NCBI GenBank assembly: GCA_900542765.1
Contig: UQOX01000001.1
Location: 66,180 to 130,179 of the forward strand
Origin: an uncultured Porphyromonadaceae bacterium
Lineage (GTDB): Bacteria; Bacteroidota; Bacteroidia; Bacteroidales; UBA11471
Direction of reading: 5' to 3'
Length of the DNA stretch: 64,000 nucleotides
Below the pieces are notes generated by a model that saw only the letters and a list, made by a program, of their open reading frames with translations, was not told where the DNA came from and searched no databases. Every line of letters begins with the position of its first letter. The stretch's first letter is position 1. Of this stretch, positions 26,680 through 35,312 are shown one piece after another. The position numbers were made by a program, and so were the translations under genes.

Positions 26680-28522
26680 ACGCGGACTTGTCTTTCTTCC
26701 CGCCGCGGGGAATGATGTCCATCTGCTCCATGAGGAAACAGGCATTCATGTGGCGTGCCACGCCGGGACGCAGACGGTAATCGAAGTGCAACGCGTCGTC
26801 GACGATTTCCGACTCGAAACAGACGGCCCGCACCACACCGGGATATTCATCGGCGAGCGAGCCCAGCACCAGGTCGTGCGTGGCCGCCACTCCCACGGTT
26901 CCCAGCGAGACCAGTTGGCGGACGAGGGAAAGTGAGCCCGTCTGCTTGTCGACCGAGTTGGTACCTTTGAGTATCTCGTCGAGAATCACCAAACATCTCT
27001 CACCGGCCCGTTGTCGCAACACCACTTGCCGCAACCGTTTCAGCTCGGCAAAGAAATAAGACTCGTTGCCGGCCAGCGAGTCGGTCGTGTGCAACCCCGT
27101 AAAGAGCGTACAGGGCGTGAACGTCATCGACGCGGCACACACCGGCACACCGAGTGAAGCCAACACGAAATTGACCCCGATGGCCCGCAGGTAGGTACTC
27201 TTCCCGGCCATGTTCGCGCCGGTGACAATCAAGAACGAAGGTCGTGCCGGCAACTGCACAGGATTGCAGACACAACGCGCAGGGTCGATGAGCGGGTGTC
27301 CCAACGCCTCGGCCACATACACCGGGCATTCGCTATCGACCGCCTCAGGGTAGACATACCCGGGGTGATTGTAGGCAAAAGCCGCCAGTGAAGACAGGGC
27401 ATCAAACTCGGCCAAGGCATCGAACCAGCGCGTCACCGCACCGCCATGCCGTCGCACCCAGGCATCGAGAGCCGCCAGTTGCCTGAAATCCCACAACAGA
27501 AAACCATTGAGCAAGAGAAACACCAACGCATTGTTGCGCTGGTTGAGATCGTCCATCAGGCGATGCAGGTGACGCAAGGCCGCCGAAGCTTTCTCGCCCG
27601 GAGCCGCAGAAAAGACGTCGGTTACCGCACGCAGTTCCGGAGCCGAAAACGAAGCCGATTCGAGGGTCTCGATGAGCCGGGCATACTTCGCCAAGGCACG
27701 CAGGCCCGATTCGAGCCGCTCCTGCGCCTGCGAAATCCGTTTGGCGGCAACCAGCGCAGCCACCAGACACAGCGCAAAGAGCAACCCTATGAGCGACGCG
27801 GCAACAGGCCACACCCCCGACGAGAGAGCCAGGGCAAGGTAGACAAACGGAAGTATCTTCATGGCCGGCACAACCCCCTTGCGACGGGGAAAGACGGCGG
27901 CCGAAAGAGCATCTCCGGCCATGGAGACGTCGCCCCGCTTCCCGCCCGAGACCTTGCCGGTGGCGGCAAAATGCAGCCGCAGGTCGGGCAGGGCGGCCAG
28001 TTCACGCACCGCCTCCTGGCGGCGGATTATCGACGCCACATCGGAGAGCGGCCGGCGCAACCAGTCGGCCAAGCGATGACGGCCGGCCTCGGTGGCCGTG
28101 CGGTCGATATAGGCAAAGAGCGATTTCTCGCCGAAGATGTCGAGGTCGGCCGTAAAATCATGCGCGGCATCGAAAAACTCGACACCCCCGTCGCAACCCG
28201 AGAAGTCGTACCGCGACAATCGGGACTCCCGCCGGCAAATCTCCATCGCCGCCTCGACGTAGGCTTTGCGGGCAAAGAGGCGGCCATGCACCTTGACCAG
28301 CGCCAGGAAGGCCGCCACGAGGGCAATGGCCACCGACCACACCACGGGTCCGGGGCACCAGCCGCGCCCCCACACCAGCCAGGCAATAAACAGTAGGGCG
28401 AGAGCCACCCGCGCAAAACTCACCCGGCGTATGCGACGGGAGAGCTCGGCCAAAGCGACGGCATATTCTTGCAGTTTTCTGTTGTAAAAATCGAGCGGCG
28501 ACAGGTCGGCAGGTTGTTCCAT
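26669..28522 (-). CDS. MutS-related ATPase with membrane segments
   Basis: The 617-residue protein ends in a MutS-type ABC ATPase: Walker A GANMAGKSTYLR, a Q/signature-like region, Walker B CLVILDEILKGTN and the C-terminal AATHDLVL histidine switch. The N-terminal mismatch-recognition domains of true MutS are missing. Instead there are two hydrophobic segments near residues 35-80 and two near 215-260, consistent with four membrane helices around a lever-like helical region. It is therefore not a standard mismatch repair MutS; this membrane-anchored branch is widespread in Bacteroidetes and uncharacterised. Start at 28522 (MEQPADLSP) is chosen over an upstream frame lacking a promoter. Confidence 0.85.
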   Translation of the reverse strand: MEQPADLSPLDFYNRKLQEYAVALAELSRRIRRVSFARVALALLFIAWLVWGRGWCPGPVVWSVAIALVAAFLALVKVHGRLFARKAYVEAAMEICRRESRLSRYDFSGCDGGVEFFDAAHDFTADLDIFGEKSLFAYIDRTATEAGRHRLADWLRRPLSDVASIIRRQEAVRELAALPDLRLHFAATGKVSGGKRGDVSMAGDALSAAVFPRRKGVVPAMKILPFVYLALALSSGVWPVAASLIGLLFALCLVAALVAAKRISQAQERLESGLRALAKYARLIETLESASFSAPELRAVTDVFSAAPGEKASAALRHLHRLMDDLNQRNNALVFLLLNGFLLWDFRQLAALDAWVRRHGGAVTRWFDALAEFDALSSLAAFAYNHPGYVYPEAVDSECPVYVAEALGHPLIDPARCVCNPVQLPARPSFLIVTGANMAGKSTYLRAIGVNFVLASLGVPVCAASMTFTPCTLFTGLHTTDSLAGNESYFFAELKRLRQVVLRQRAGERCLVILDEILKGTNSVDKQTGSLSLVRQLVSLGTVGVAATHDLVLGSLADEYPGVVRAVCFESEIVDDALHFDYRLRPGVARHMNACFLMEQMDIIPRGGKKDKSASIG

Positions 28523-28642
28523 ACAGGCAGTAGGATTAGTGTAAAAAAATTCGGATAAAAAATTTCCGGCCGCCCCGGCAACACAAGGCACGAAAACCCC
28601 GCGACAAAGAGGCGCCTCTCATTTGCCGACAACAGCCGCACG

Positions 28643-28674
28643 CAAAGATAAACGATTGCCCGCACACACGCAAA
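28643..28674 (-). promoter_or_regulatory. Promoter of the MutS-like gene
   Basis: On the minus strand TTTG (28674-28671), 20 bases, TATCTTTG (28650-28643): a full consensus match. The expected leader is about 115 bases, and nothing else was recognised in it. Confidence 0.75.
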
Positions 28675-28778
28675 AAAGAGTATATATCCATACCCCCGCC
28701 TTTCTCCCAAAAATCCTTAAAGATTCGGGCGTTATCGAAAAAAGCGTGACGCATGCGACAACAATGAGAAGAAAATCG

Positions 28779-28786
28779 TATTTTTG
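28779..28786 (+). promoter_or_regulatory. -7 element of the DUF1573 gene
   Basis: TATTTTTG matches TAnnTTTG 72 bases upstream of the ATG at 28858. The 28523-28857 gap thus holds two divergent promoters and no gene. Confidence 0.5.
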
Positions 28787-28857
28787 TAAAAGCAGGATTT
28801 TCCCCTCCCACGAAGGGTTATACCTGATTACAAACCTATTATCAACCCTCTATCGCC

Positions 28858-29322
28858 ATGATCCGCAAATCGATTCTCATCGTCGGGCTGCTCCTCATCG
28901 CCCTGCTGCCGATGCAGGCCGCCCGCAAACTGACGAAAATATCGTTCGACAAAGTGACCCACGACTTCGGTACCCTCTACGAGAAAGACGGCAACGCCAC
29001 CTGCACCTTCCGCTTCGTCAACGAAGGGAAAATCCCGCTCGTGATACTCCGCGCGCAAGCCTCGTGCGGCTGCACGGTACCCTCTTATCCCGAACACCCC
29101 ATCGCCCCCGGCGACACGGCCGAGATGACCGTCGAATACCGCACCCGCCACCGTCCGGGAGAGTTTACCAAGTACATCTTTGTCTACTCCAACACCAAGC
29201 CCGACCGCACCACCCTGCAAATAAAAGGCGTGGTGATTCCCGACAACGGCAACAACGGCGTCGAGCCCTCGACCCGCGACTACCAACCGGGCGAGCTGCG
29301 CACCCGCACCGTCACGAAATAA
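28858..29322 (+). CDS. Exported DUF1573 domain protein
   Basis: The 154-residue product has a signal peptide (MIRKSILIVGLLLIALLPMQA) and one DUF1573 immunoglobulin-like domain. Features are KVTHDFGTLYEKDGNATCTF, then ASCGCTVPSYPEHPIAPGD (the CGCT motif) and VYSNTKPDRTTLQIKG near the end. DUF1573 proteins are abundant exported proteins of Bacteroidetes with no settled function. It lies 52 bases before meaB and may share its transcript. Confidence 0.9.
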   Translation: MIRKSILIVGLLLIALLPMQAARKLTKISFDKVTHDFGTLYEKDGNATCTFRFVNEGKIPLVILRAQASCGCTVPSYPEHPIAPGDTAEMTVEYRTRHRPGEFTKYIFVYSNTKPDRTTLQIKGVVIPDNGNNGVEPSTRDYQPGELRTRTVTK

Positions 29323-29374
29323 TCTCGTCACGACATACCGTCTTCCCCGAAAAAACCTCCCTTATCCACTACCC

Positions 29375-30466
29375 ATGAAACATATCGAGAACAACAGCGA
29401 ATATGCCGGACTTTCGGTGAACCAAGGCATCAGCCAACCGCCGTCGATAAACCCCTATCTGGCACAGAAATTGCAACACCGCCGCCGCGAATACACCGCC
29501 GCCGAATACATCGAAGGGATACGCCAAGGCAACATCACCGTGCTGAGCCAGGCCGTCACGCTGGTCGAGAGCCAACTGCCCGAGCACCAGGCTATCGCAC
29601 AGGAGGTCATCACCGGCTGTCTGCCCTACGCCGGGCAATCGGTGCGCATCGGCATCACCGGCGTGCCGGGCTCGGGAAAGAGCACGTCGATCGACGCCTT
29701 CGGGCTGCATGTGCTGAGCCGGGGCAGCAAACTGGCCGTGCTGGCCATCGACCCCAGCAGCGAACGGTCGAAAGGGAGCATTCTCGGCGACAAGACCCGC
29801 ATGGAACGCCTCTCGCAGGAAAAAAACGCCTTCATACGCCCTTCACCATCGGCCGGCTCGCTGGGCGGCGTGGCCCGTAAGACCCGCGAGACCATTATCT
29901 TGTGCGAAGCCGCCGGCTTCGACACCATCTTCGTCGAGACCGTGGGCGTGGGACAGTCCGAGACCGCCGTACACTCGATGGTCGATTTCTTCCTCCTTAT
30001 CCAGCTGGCCGGCACGGGCGACGAACTGCAAGGCATCAAACGGGGCATCATGGAGATGGCCGACGGCATCGTCATCAACAAGGCCGACGGCAACAACATC
30101 GAGAAAGCCAAACTGGCACAGGCGCACTTCCGCAACGCCCTGCACCTCTTCCCGCCCACCCCGTCGGGCTGGGAACCGCAGGTGCTCACCTACTCGGGCT
30201 ATTACGGGATAGGCATCGACGAGGTGTGGAAAATGATCGACGACTATGTGGCCTTTGTCAAAGAAAACGGCTACTTCGACCGCCGCCGCCGCGAACAGTC
30301 GCGCTACTGGCTCACCGAGACCATCGACGAACAACTGCGGGCCCACTTCTACCAGAATCCCGCCATCGCCAGCCAACTGGCCGAGAAAGAACGTCGCGTG
30401 CTCGTGGGCGAAGAGAGCCCCTTCACCGCCGCCCAAGAAATTCTCGACAACTACTTCGCGCGATAG
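29375..30466 (+). CDS. meaB: Methylmalonyl-CoA mutase-associated GTPase MeaB (ArgK family)
   Basis: This 363-residue G3E P-loop GTPase has the Walker A segment GVPGSGKS at residues 96-103, AIDPSSERSKGSILGDKTRM (switch and magnesium-binding region), VETVGVGQSE and the base-specificity motif NKADG. MeaB loads and protects the B12 cofactor of methylmalonyl-CoA mutase, which Bacteroidetes use in propionate/succinate metabolism. The mutase genes are not in this window. A strong terminator follows. Confidence 0.95.
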   Translation: MKHIENNSEYAGLSVNQGISQPPSINPYLAQKLQHRRREYTAAEYIEGIRQGNITVLSQAVTLVESQLPEHQAIAQEVITGCLPYAGQSVRIGITGVPGSGKSTSIDAFGLHVLSRGSKLAVLAIDPSSERSKGSILGDKTRMERLSQEKNAFIRPSPSAGSLGGVARKTRETIILCEAAGFDTIFVETVGVGQSETAVHSMVDFFLLIQLAGTGDELQGIKRGIMEMADGIVINKADGNNIEKAKLAQAHFRNALHLFPPTPSGWEPQVLTYSGYYGIGIDEVWKMIDDYVAFVKENGYFDRRRREQSRYWLTETIDEQLRAHFYQNPAIASQLAEKERRVLVGEESPFTAAQEILDNYFAR

Positions 30467-30484
30467 AGGGGAACTTCACTTTTA

Positions 30485-30523
30485 CAAGAACGGCAACAAT
30501 CCTGAGGATTGTTGCCGTTCTTG
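30485..30523. terminator. Terminator between meaB and GH29
   Basis: CAAGAACGGCAACAATCC and its exact complement form an 18-base stem with a three-base loop, followed on the plus strand by TTTCTTT. It lies between the convergent meaB and GH29 stops. Confidence 0.9.
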
Positions 30524-30542
30524 TTTCTTTCCGGGTGTTGCT

Positions 30543-32309
30543 TTACCGAGCGACCTCGACACGGAAGGTGGCGGTGATGCGGCACCGCCCGACCTCGTCG
30601 GGGCAACGGAGAATGAGCGCGTCGCGCGTCTGCCGCCACTCCACGGGGGCATCGCTGCCCAAGAGGGTGACTGCGGTAACTCGTGCCGCTTCGCGGGAAA
30701 GAGAGCGTATGACAAGCGTCTCACCGGCTCGGGGCACCTGCATGCAATAGGCATAGACAGCGCTGTCGGCTCCGAGGGTGAAGCGGAAATCACCCGTCGT
30801 GAAAGGCACTTCGGCCTGGCGGCGTCCGAGTTTGCCACGGGGCGTCAGCGTGGCCGGGATCAGCGGCGACTCACCCCACACGCGCCACGCCCGACTGCCG
30901 TAGATACCGGCGGCATTGACCCGCACCCAGGCTCCTATCTCGTGCAACATGTCGACGCAGGCCGAGTCGAGCGAACCGTCGGGGCGTATGGGTATGTTCA
31001 CGGCACAATTCCCGTCGCGCGACACGCATTCGAGCAGGTAACGCACCACCGACACGGCGTTGTAGTCGATGCCCTCGGCATAGAACCAGTCGCCCACGGG
31101 AGCCTCGCCTATCCACATCTGGTCGCGTTTGATGTCCTTGGGAACGGTGTTTTCAAAGGTCGTCACGATACCGCGACGGCCGGCCGGGTGGAACTTGACG
31201 ATGCTGAACACGTCGACCTCGCCATGCTTCTTCAACGCCCGGTTGTAGTACGAGGCGATGACCCGCTGGGCGGCATCGCTCTTGGTGCCGGTACCGGTGC
31301 GTATGCCGCAAAAGGGTTGCAGGGTGTTGCCGTCGGTGTAGATAAAGTCGGGGTCGTACTTCTCGATGGCGTCCTCGATGCGCAGGGCCCATTGTGTGGT
31401 GTACCAGCGGGCATAGTCCTGATGGCGGGTGAAGATGCCCTCTTCGGGACGGTTCACAAACTCGTCCATCGTCTTGTACTCCCGCAGGTTTATCCCGTAA
31501 AGCCATTGCAGGGGATAGGGTTCCCACCACCGGCCCTCGGCTCTCTCGTAGACGAGGCGTCCGTCGTAGGGAACACCGGCATAGGGACCGGTAGAGTCGC
31601 ACTCAAAAGCCGTCTGCCACCACCACCAGGTATATTCGTGATGGAAGGTGATGCCGAAGTGCATGCCCTGTTCCCTGACAGCCGCGGCCCACTCGCCCAG
31701 CAGGTCGCGGTGCGGACCGATGTTGACCGCGTTCCACGGCTGGTAACGCGAGTTCCACAAGTCATAGTTGTCGTGATGCACTCCCAGGATAAAGAGGTAA
31801 CGGGCACCGGCCTCGTAGAAGAGTCGGGTATAGGCCGCCGGGTCGAGCCGGTCGGGGTTCCAGGTGCGCAGCACATCTTTGTAGCCCACCTGCGAGGGGT
31901 GGCCGTATTTTTCGAGATGGGCCTTGTAGGCGGGATAATCGCGTTGATAGAGCCGGCGGGCATACCAGTCGCCGCACTCTCCCACCGCCTGGGGGCCGAA
32001 GTGCACCCAAAAGCCGAACTTGGCCTGCCGCAACCACGCCACCTCATCGGGATAGGGGGCGCTGATGCTGTCCCACGTCGGGCCGAAAGGGCCTTCCCAC
32101 ATGGGAAAATCGCTCTTCACCTCGGCATAGTCACGGCGGTCGCCGAGGGGTACCGAGGCGACCGGGAGGGTATCGGGCAGAGGGGGTAAGGCCAGTGTCT
32201 CGGGCAGCAGCAGCGTGTCGGGTGCCATCGTGGGCGAAGGGGTGGCGTGTGCCACGGCTCCTGCCATCAGAAGGGGGAAAACAAATGTGGCTATGCGCAG
32301 GTGTTTCAT
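30543..32309 (-). CDS. Secreted glycoside hydrolase family 29 protein (alpha-L-fucosidase type)
   Basis: The 588-residue protein starts with a signal peptide (MKHLRIATFVFPLLMAGAVAHA) and a Pro/Leu-rich spacer. The barrel shows AKFGFWVHFGPQAVGE, GARYLFILGVHHDNYDLW and DPDFIYTDGN, where Asp326 is the candidate nucleophile. A C-terminal beta-sandwich completes the family layout. It hydrolyses alpha-L-fucosides, probably from host or plant glycans; an alpha-L-galactosidase role is possible. The ATG at 32309 is preferred to an upstream in-frame ATG at 32342 because it begins the signal peptide. It has no SusC/SusD neighbours. Confidence 0.9.
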   Translation of the reverse strand: MKHLRIATFVFPLLMAGAVAHATPSPTMAPDTLLLPETLALPPLPDTLPVASVPLGDRRDYAEVKSDFPMWEGPFGPTWDSISAPYPDEVAWLRQAKFGFWVHFGPQAVGECGDWYARRLYQRDYPAYKAHLEKYGHPSQVGYKDVLRTWNPDRLDPAAYTRLFYEAGARYLFILGVHHDNYDLWNSRYQPWNAVNIGPHRDLLGEWAAAVREQGMHFGITFHHEYTWWWWQTAFECDSTGPYAGVPYDGRLVYERAEGRWWEPYPLQWLYGINLREYKTMDEFVNRPEEGIFTRHQDYARWYTTQWALRIEDAIEKYDPDFIYTDGNTLQPFCGIRTGTGTKSDAAQRVIASYYNRALKKHGEVDVFSIVKFHPAGRRGIVTTFENTVPKDIKRDQMWIGEAPVGDWFYAEGIDYNAVSVVRYLLECVSRDGNCAVNIPIRPDGSLDSACVDMLHEIGAWVRVNAAGIYGSRAWRVWGESPLIPATLTPRGKLGRRQAEVPFTTGDFRFTLGADSAVYAYCMQVPRAGETLVIRSLSREAARVTAVTLLGSDAPVEWRQTRDALILRCPDEVGRCRITATFRVEVAR

Positions 32310-32379
32310 GGTCGTGATAGGAAAAAGGTTAACGTGTGACAAACTTACGAATTTTCAACACAAGGAGCGCGGCCGGCAC

Positions 32380-32412
32380 AAAAAAAAACTCCACCTCGTT
32401 GAGGCGGAGTTT
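32380..32412 (-). terminator. argS terminator
   Basis: Read on the minus strand, an 11-base stem (AACTCCGCCTC with GAGGTGGAGTT, one G-U pair) is followed by a run of seven T, 26 bases after the argS stop. Confidence 0.85.
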
Positions 32413-32437
32413 TCAGAAATATACCGAATGGCTGTTT

Positions 32438-34234
32438 TTACATGCGGTCGGGCACCTGAATGCCCAGCAGCGACATGGCCGTGCACACGACCCGTGCCAC
32501 CTGTGCCGAGAGCAGCAGGCGGAAGGCTTTGACCCCGGCATCGCTCTCGCGCAGAATCGAGAAGTCGTGGTAGAACTGGTTATACTCTTTCACCAGGTCG
32601 TAGGTGTAGTTGGCGATAAGAGCGGGGCTGTATTGCTTGCCGGCCTCGGCCACCACATCGGGGAAGGCCGCCAGGTTCTGAACAAGCGAAGTCTCCTTAT
32701 CCGACAAGGTGATATGCGCCGAAGCCTCGGCAGGAACGGCGATTCCCTCATCGGCCGCCTTGCGCAGCACCGAGCAGATGCGGGCGTGGGTGTACTGGAT
32801 AAAGGGTCCCGTGTTGCCGTTGAAGTCGATAGACTCCTTGGGGTTGAAGGTCATGTTCTTGCGGGGATCGACCTTCAAGATAAAATATTTGAGGGCGCCC
32901 AGTCCCACCATGGTCGACACGGCGTCGGCCTCTTCGGGCGTGCAGCCGTCGAGCTTGCCCAGCTCGGCCGATGTTTCGCGGGCGGTATTCACCATCTCGT
33001 CGATGAGGTCGTCGGCGTCGACCACCGTACCTTCGCGCGACTTCATCTTGCCCTCGGGCAGCTCCACCATGCCGTAGGAGAAGTGCAGCAGGTCGCGGCC
33101 CCACTTGAAGCCGAGACGGTCGAGGAGTATCGAGAGCACCTGGAAGTGGTAGTTCTGCTCATTGCCCACGACATAAATCATGCGGTCGATGGGATAGTCG
33201 CGGAAACGCAGCTTGGCCGTGCCGATGTCCTGTGTCATATACACCGACGTGCCGTCGGCCCGGAGCAGCAGTTTCTGGTCGAGCCCCTCGTCGGTGAGGT
33301 CGGCCCACACCGAGCCGTCGTCCTTGCGGAAGAGCACGCCCTTTTCGAGCCCTTCGAGCACCTTCTCCTTGCCTTCGAGGTAGGTCTGCGACTCGTAATA
33401 GATTTTGTCGAAGTCGACACCGAGACGGCGGTAGGTCTCGTCAAATCCGGCATAGACCCAACTGTTCATCATCTCCCACACGCGGCGCACCTCGGCATCG
33501 CCGGCCTCCCACTTGCGCAACATCTCGCGCGCCTCAGCCATGAGGGGCGAAGCGGCTTCGGCCTCCTCCTTGCTCATGCCTTGTGCCTGCAACCCGGCCA
33601 ACTCCTGCTTGTAGTGCTTGTCAAAGAGCACATAGAAGTCGCCGATGAGGTGGTCGCCCTTCTTGCCGGCCTTTTCAGGGGTGACGCCCTCGCCCCACTT
33701 CTCCCACGCCAGCATCGACTTGCAGATGTGGATACCGCGGTCGTTGACGATGTTGGTCTTCACCACCCGGTTGCCGCAAGCCTGCATGATGCAGGCCAGG
33801 CTGTAACCCAGCAGGTTGTTGCGCACATGGCCCAGGTGCAGGGGCTTGTTGGTATTGGGCGAGGAGTACTCGATCATCACCAGCGGAGCATCGGGAGCCA
33901 CTTCGCGCACACCGTAATGGGGTGCGGCGGCGATGGCGTTGAGCTGGCTCACCCAGCAGGCCGGGGCGATGACCAGGTTGAGGAATCCCTTCACCACATT
34001 GTACGAGGCGACCAGCTCGGGGTGTTGGGCCTTGATGTACTCGCCTATCTCGGTGGCCGTTGCCTCGGGCGACTTGTGCGAGGCTTTGAGGAAGGGGAAG
34101 ACCACCAGCGTGAGGTTGCCTTCAAACTCTTTTTTGGTCTTCTGCAAGCCCAGGGCTTCGGGGGCTACCTTCGTCCCATACAGGGTTTCGAGGGCGGCCG
34201 AGAGGGCTTGTGCTATTTGATTTTCGACTTTCAT
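32438..34234 (-). CDS. argS: Arginyl-tRNA synthetase
   Basis: This 598-residue class I synthetase has an N-terminal Add-1 domain (about 1-115). The HIGH signature is PLHLGHVRNN in SSPNTNKPLHLGH. The KMSKS-equivalent loop is EGKMKSREGTVV, and a C-terminal helical anticodon-binding (DALR) domain ends KAFRLLLSAQVARVV. It charges tRNA-Arg with arginine. It lies 107 bases downstream of argF' and appears to have its own promoter. Confidence 0.98.
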   Translation of the reverse strand: MKVENQIAQALSAALETLYGTKVAPEALGLQKTKKEFEGNLTLVVFPFLKASHKSPEATATEIGEYIKAQHPELVASYNVVKGFLNLVIAPACWVSQLNAIAAAPHYGVREVAPDAPLVMIEYSSPNTNKPLHLGHVRNNLLGYSLACIMQACGNRVVKTNIVNDRGIHICKSMLAWEKWGEGVTPEKAGKKGDHLIGDFYVLFDKHYKQELAGLQAQGMSKEEAEAASPLMAEAREMLRKWEAGDAEVRRVWEMMNSWVYAGFDETYRRLGVDFDKIYYESQTYLEGKEKVLEGLEKGVLFRKDDGSVWADLTDEGLDQKLLLRADGTSVYMTQDIGTAKLRFRDYPIDRMIYVVGNEQNYHFQVLSILLDRLGFKWGRDLLHFSYGMVELPEGKMKSREGTVVDADDLIDEMVNTARETSAELGKLDGCTPEEADAVSTMVGLGALKYFILKVDPRKNMTFNPKESIDFNGNTGPFIQYTHARICSVLRKAADEGIAVPAEASAHITLSDKETSLVQNLAAFPDVVAEAGKQYSPALIANYTYDLVKEYNQFYHDFSILRESDAGVKAFRLLLSAQVARVVCTAMSLLGIQVPDRM

Positions 34235-34261
34235 AATTTCTTGTTTAGGATTTTACACTCT

Positions 34262-34305
34262 CCCGCCCCGGCAGGCGGCAGCCTGGTCGGGAGCGGGCAA
34301 AGGTA
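34262..34305 (-). promoter_or_regulatory. argS -7 element and leader hairpin
   Basis: CAAAGGTA at 34298-34305 reads TACCTTTG on the minus strand, matching TAnnTTTG. Just downstream, CCCGCTCC and GGGGCGGG (arms at 34297-34290 and 34269-34262) form a hairpin with one wobble pair at the 5' end of the argS leader. The hairpin could equally be the end of the proA-argF' transcript. Confidence 0.45.
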
Positions 34306-34341
34306 CGACTTTTCGGGCGAAATGCGAAGCGGTATCGCGGG

Positions 34342-35295
34342 TCAAAGGCTTTCGAGAATCTTTTTCAGGACGACCTGCGCCGAGATTTCGCGGTTGGCGG
34401 CTTCGGGAATGACAATCGACTGCGGGCTCTCGATGACCTCGTCGGTCACAATCATGTTGCGGCGCACGGGCAGGCAGTGCATGAAGTAGGCGTTGTTGGT
34501 CAGCGCCATCTTCTCGGCGTCGACGGTCCAGGAGCGGTCGGTGTTGATGACCTTGCCGTAGTTGGGGTCGGTATAGGCCGACCAGTTCTTGGCATAGATG
34601 AAGTCGGCGCCCTCGAAAGCCTTGCGCTGGTCATACTCCACGCGGGCTTTTCCCACGAAGCGGGGGTCGAGCTCATAGCCTTCGGGGTGGGTGATGACAA
34701 AGTCATAGTCGGTCTCGTTTATCCACTCGGCAAACGAGTTGGCCACGGCCTGCGGCAGCGCCTTGGGGTGAGGAGCCCAGGTGAGCACGACCTTGGGACG
34801 CGGGGTCTTCTTGTATTCCTCGATGGTGATGAGGTCGGCAAAACTTTGCAGCGGGTGACGGGTGGCCGCCTCCATGCTGAACACGGGGCGTCCCGAGTAC
34901 TGGATAAACTGCGAGATGATTTTCTCTTCGTAATCATCGGCCTTGTTTTCAAAACGGGCAAAGGAGCGCACGCCGATGACGTCGCAGTAGCAGCCGATGA
35001 CGGGAATGGCTTCGAGCAGGTGCTCGGTCTTGTCGCCGTCCATGATGACGCCGCGTTCGGTTTCGAGCTTCCAGGCGCCCTGGTTGATGTCGAGCACGAT
35101 GACGTTCATGCCGAGGTTCATGGCCGCCTTCTGGGTGCTGAGGCGGGTGCGCAGGCTCGAATTGAAGAAAATCATGATGAGCGTCTTGTTCTTTCCCAGA
35201 TGCTGGTAGGCAAAACGGTCGGCCTTCACGGCGAAAGCCTCTTGCAGGGCGGCGTTCAGGTCGCCCAGGTCTTTGACAGAAGTGAAATGTCTCAT
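34342..35295 (-). CDS. argF': N-succinylornithine-type carbamoyltransferase
   Basis: This 317-residue carbamoyltransferase is of the Bacteroides ArgF' type, not ordinary OTCase. Conserved features are FFNSSLRTRLSTQ (carbamoyl phosphate site), FMHCLPVRRN and a SMEAATRHPLQS segment. Residue 90, which is Pro in the B. fragilis succinylornithine enzyme and Glu in the equivalent Xanthomonas acetylornithine enzyme, is Thr here (MDGDKTEHLL). A small neutral residue favours the succinyl substrate, by inference. It lies 17 bases after proA and should be cotranscribed. Confidence 0.93.
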   Translation of the reverse strand: MRHFTSVKDLGDLNAALQEAFAVKADRFAYQHLGKNKTLIMIFFNSSLRTRLSTQKAAMNLGMNVIVLDINQGAWKLETERGVIMDGDKTEHLLEAIPVIGCYCDVIGVRSFARFENKADDYEEKIISQFIQYSGRPVFSMEAATRHPLQSFADLITIEEYKKTPRPKVVLTWAPHPKALPQAVANSFAEWINETDYDFVITHPEGYELDPRFVGKARVEYDQRKAFEGADFIYAKNWSAYTDPNYGKVINTDRSWTVDAEKMALTNNAYFMHCLPVRRNMIVTDEVIESPQSIVIPEAANREISAQVVLKKILESL

Positions 35296-35312
35296 ATCGG
35301 AATGTTTTTTTG

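Noticed and set aside
30246..34489. Long plus-strand open frames opposite GH29 and argS
   Set aside because: Both minus-strand genes are complete with recognised catalytic motifs; the plus frames have no family resemblance.
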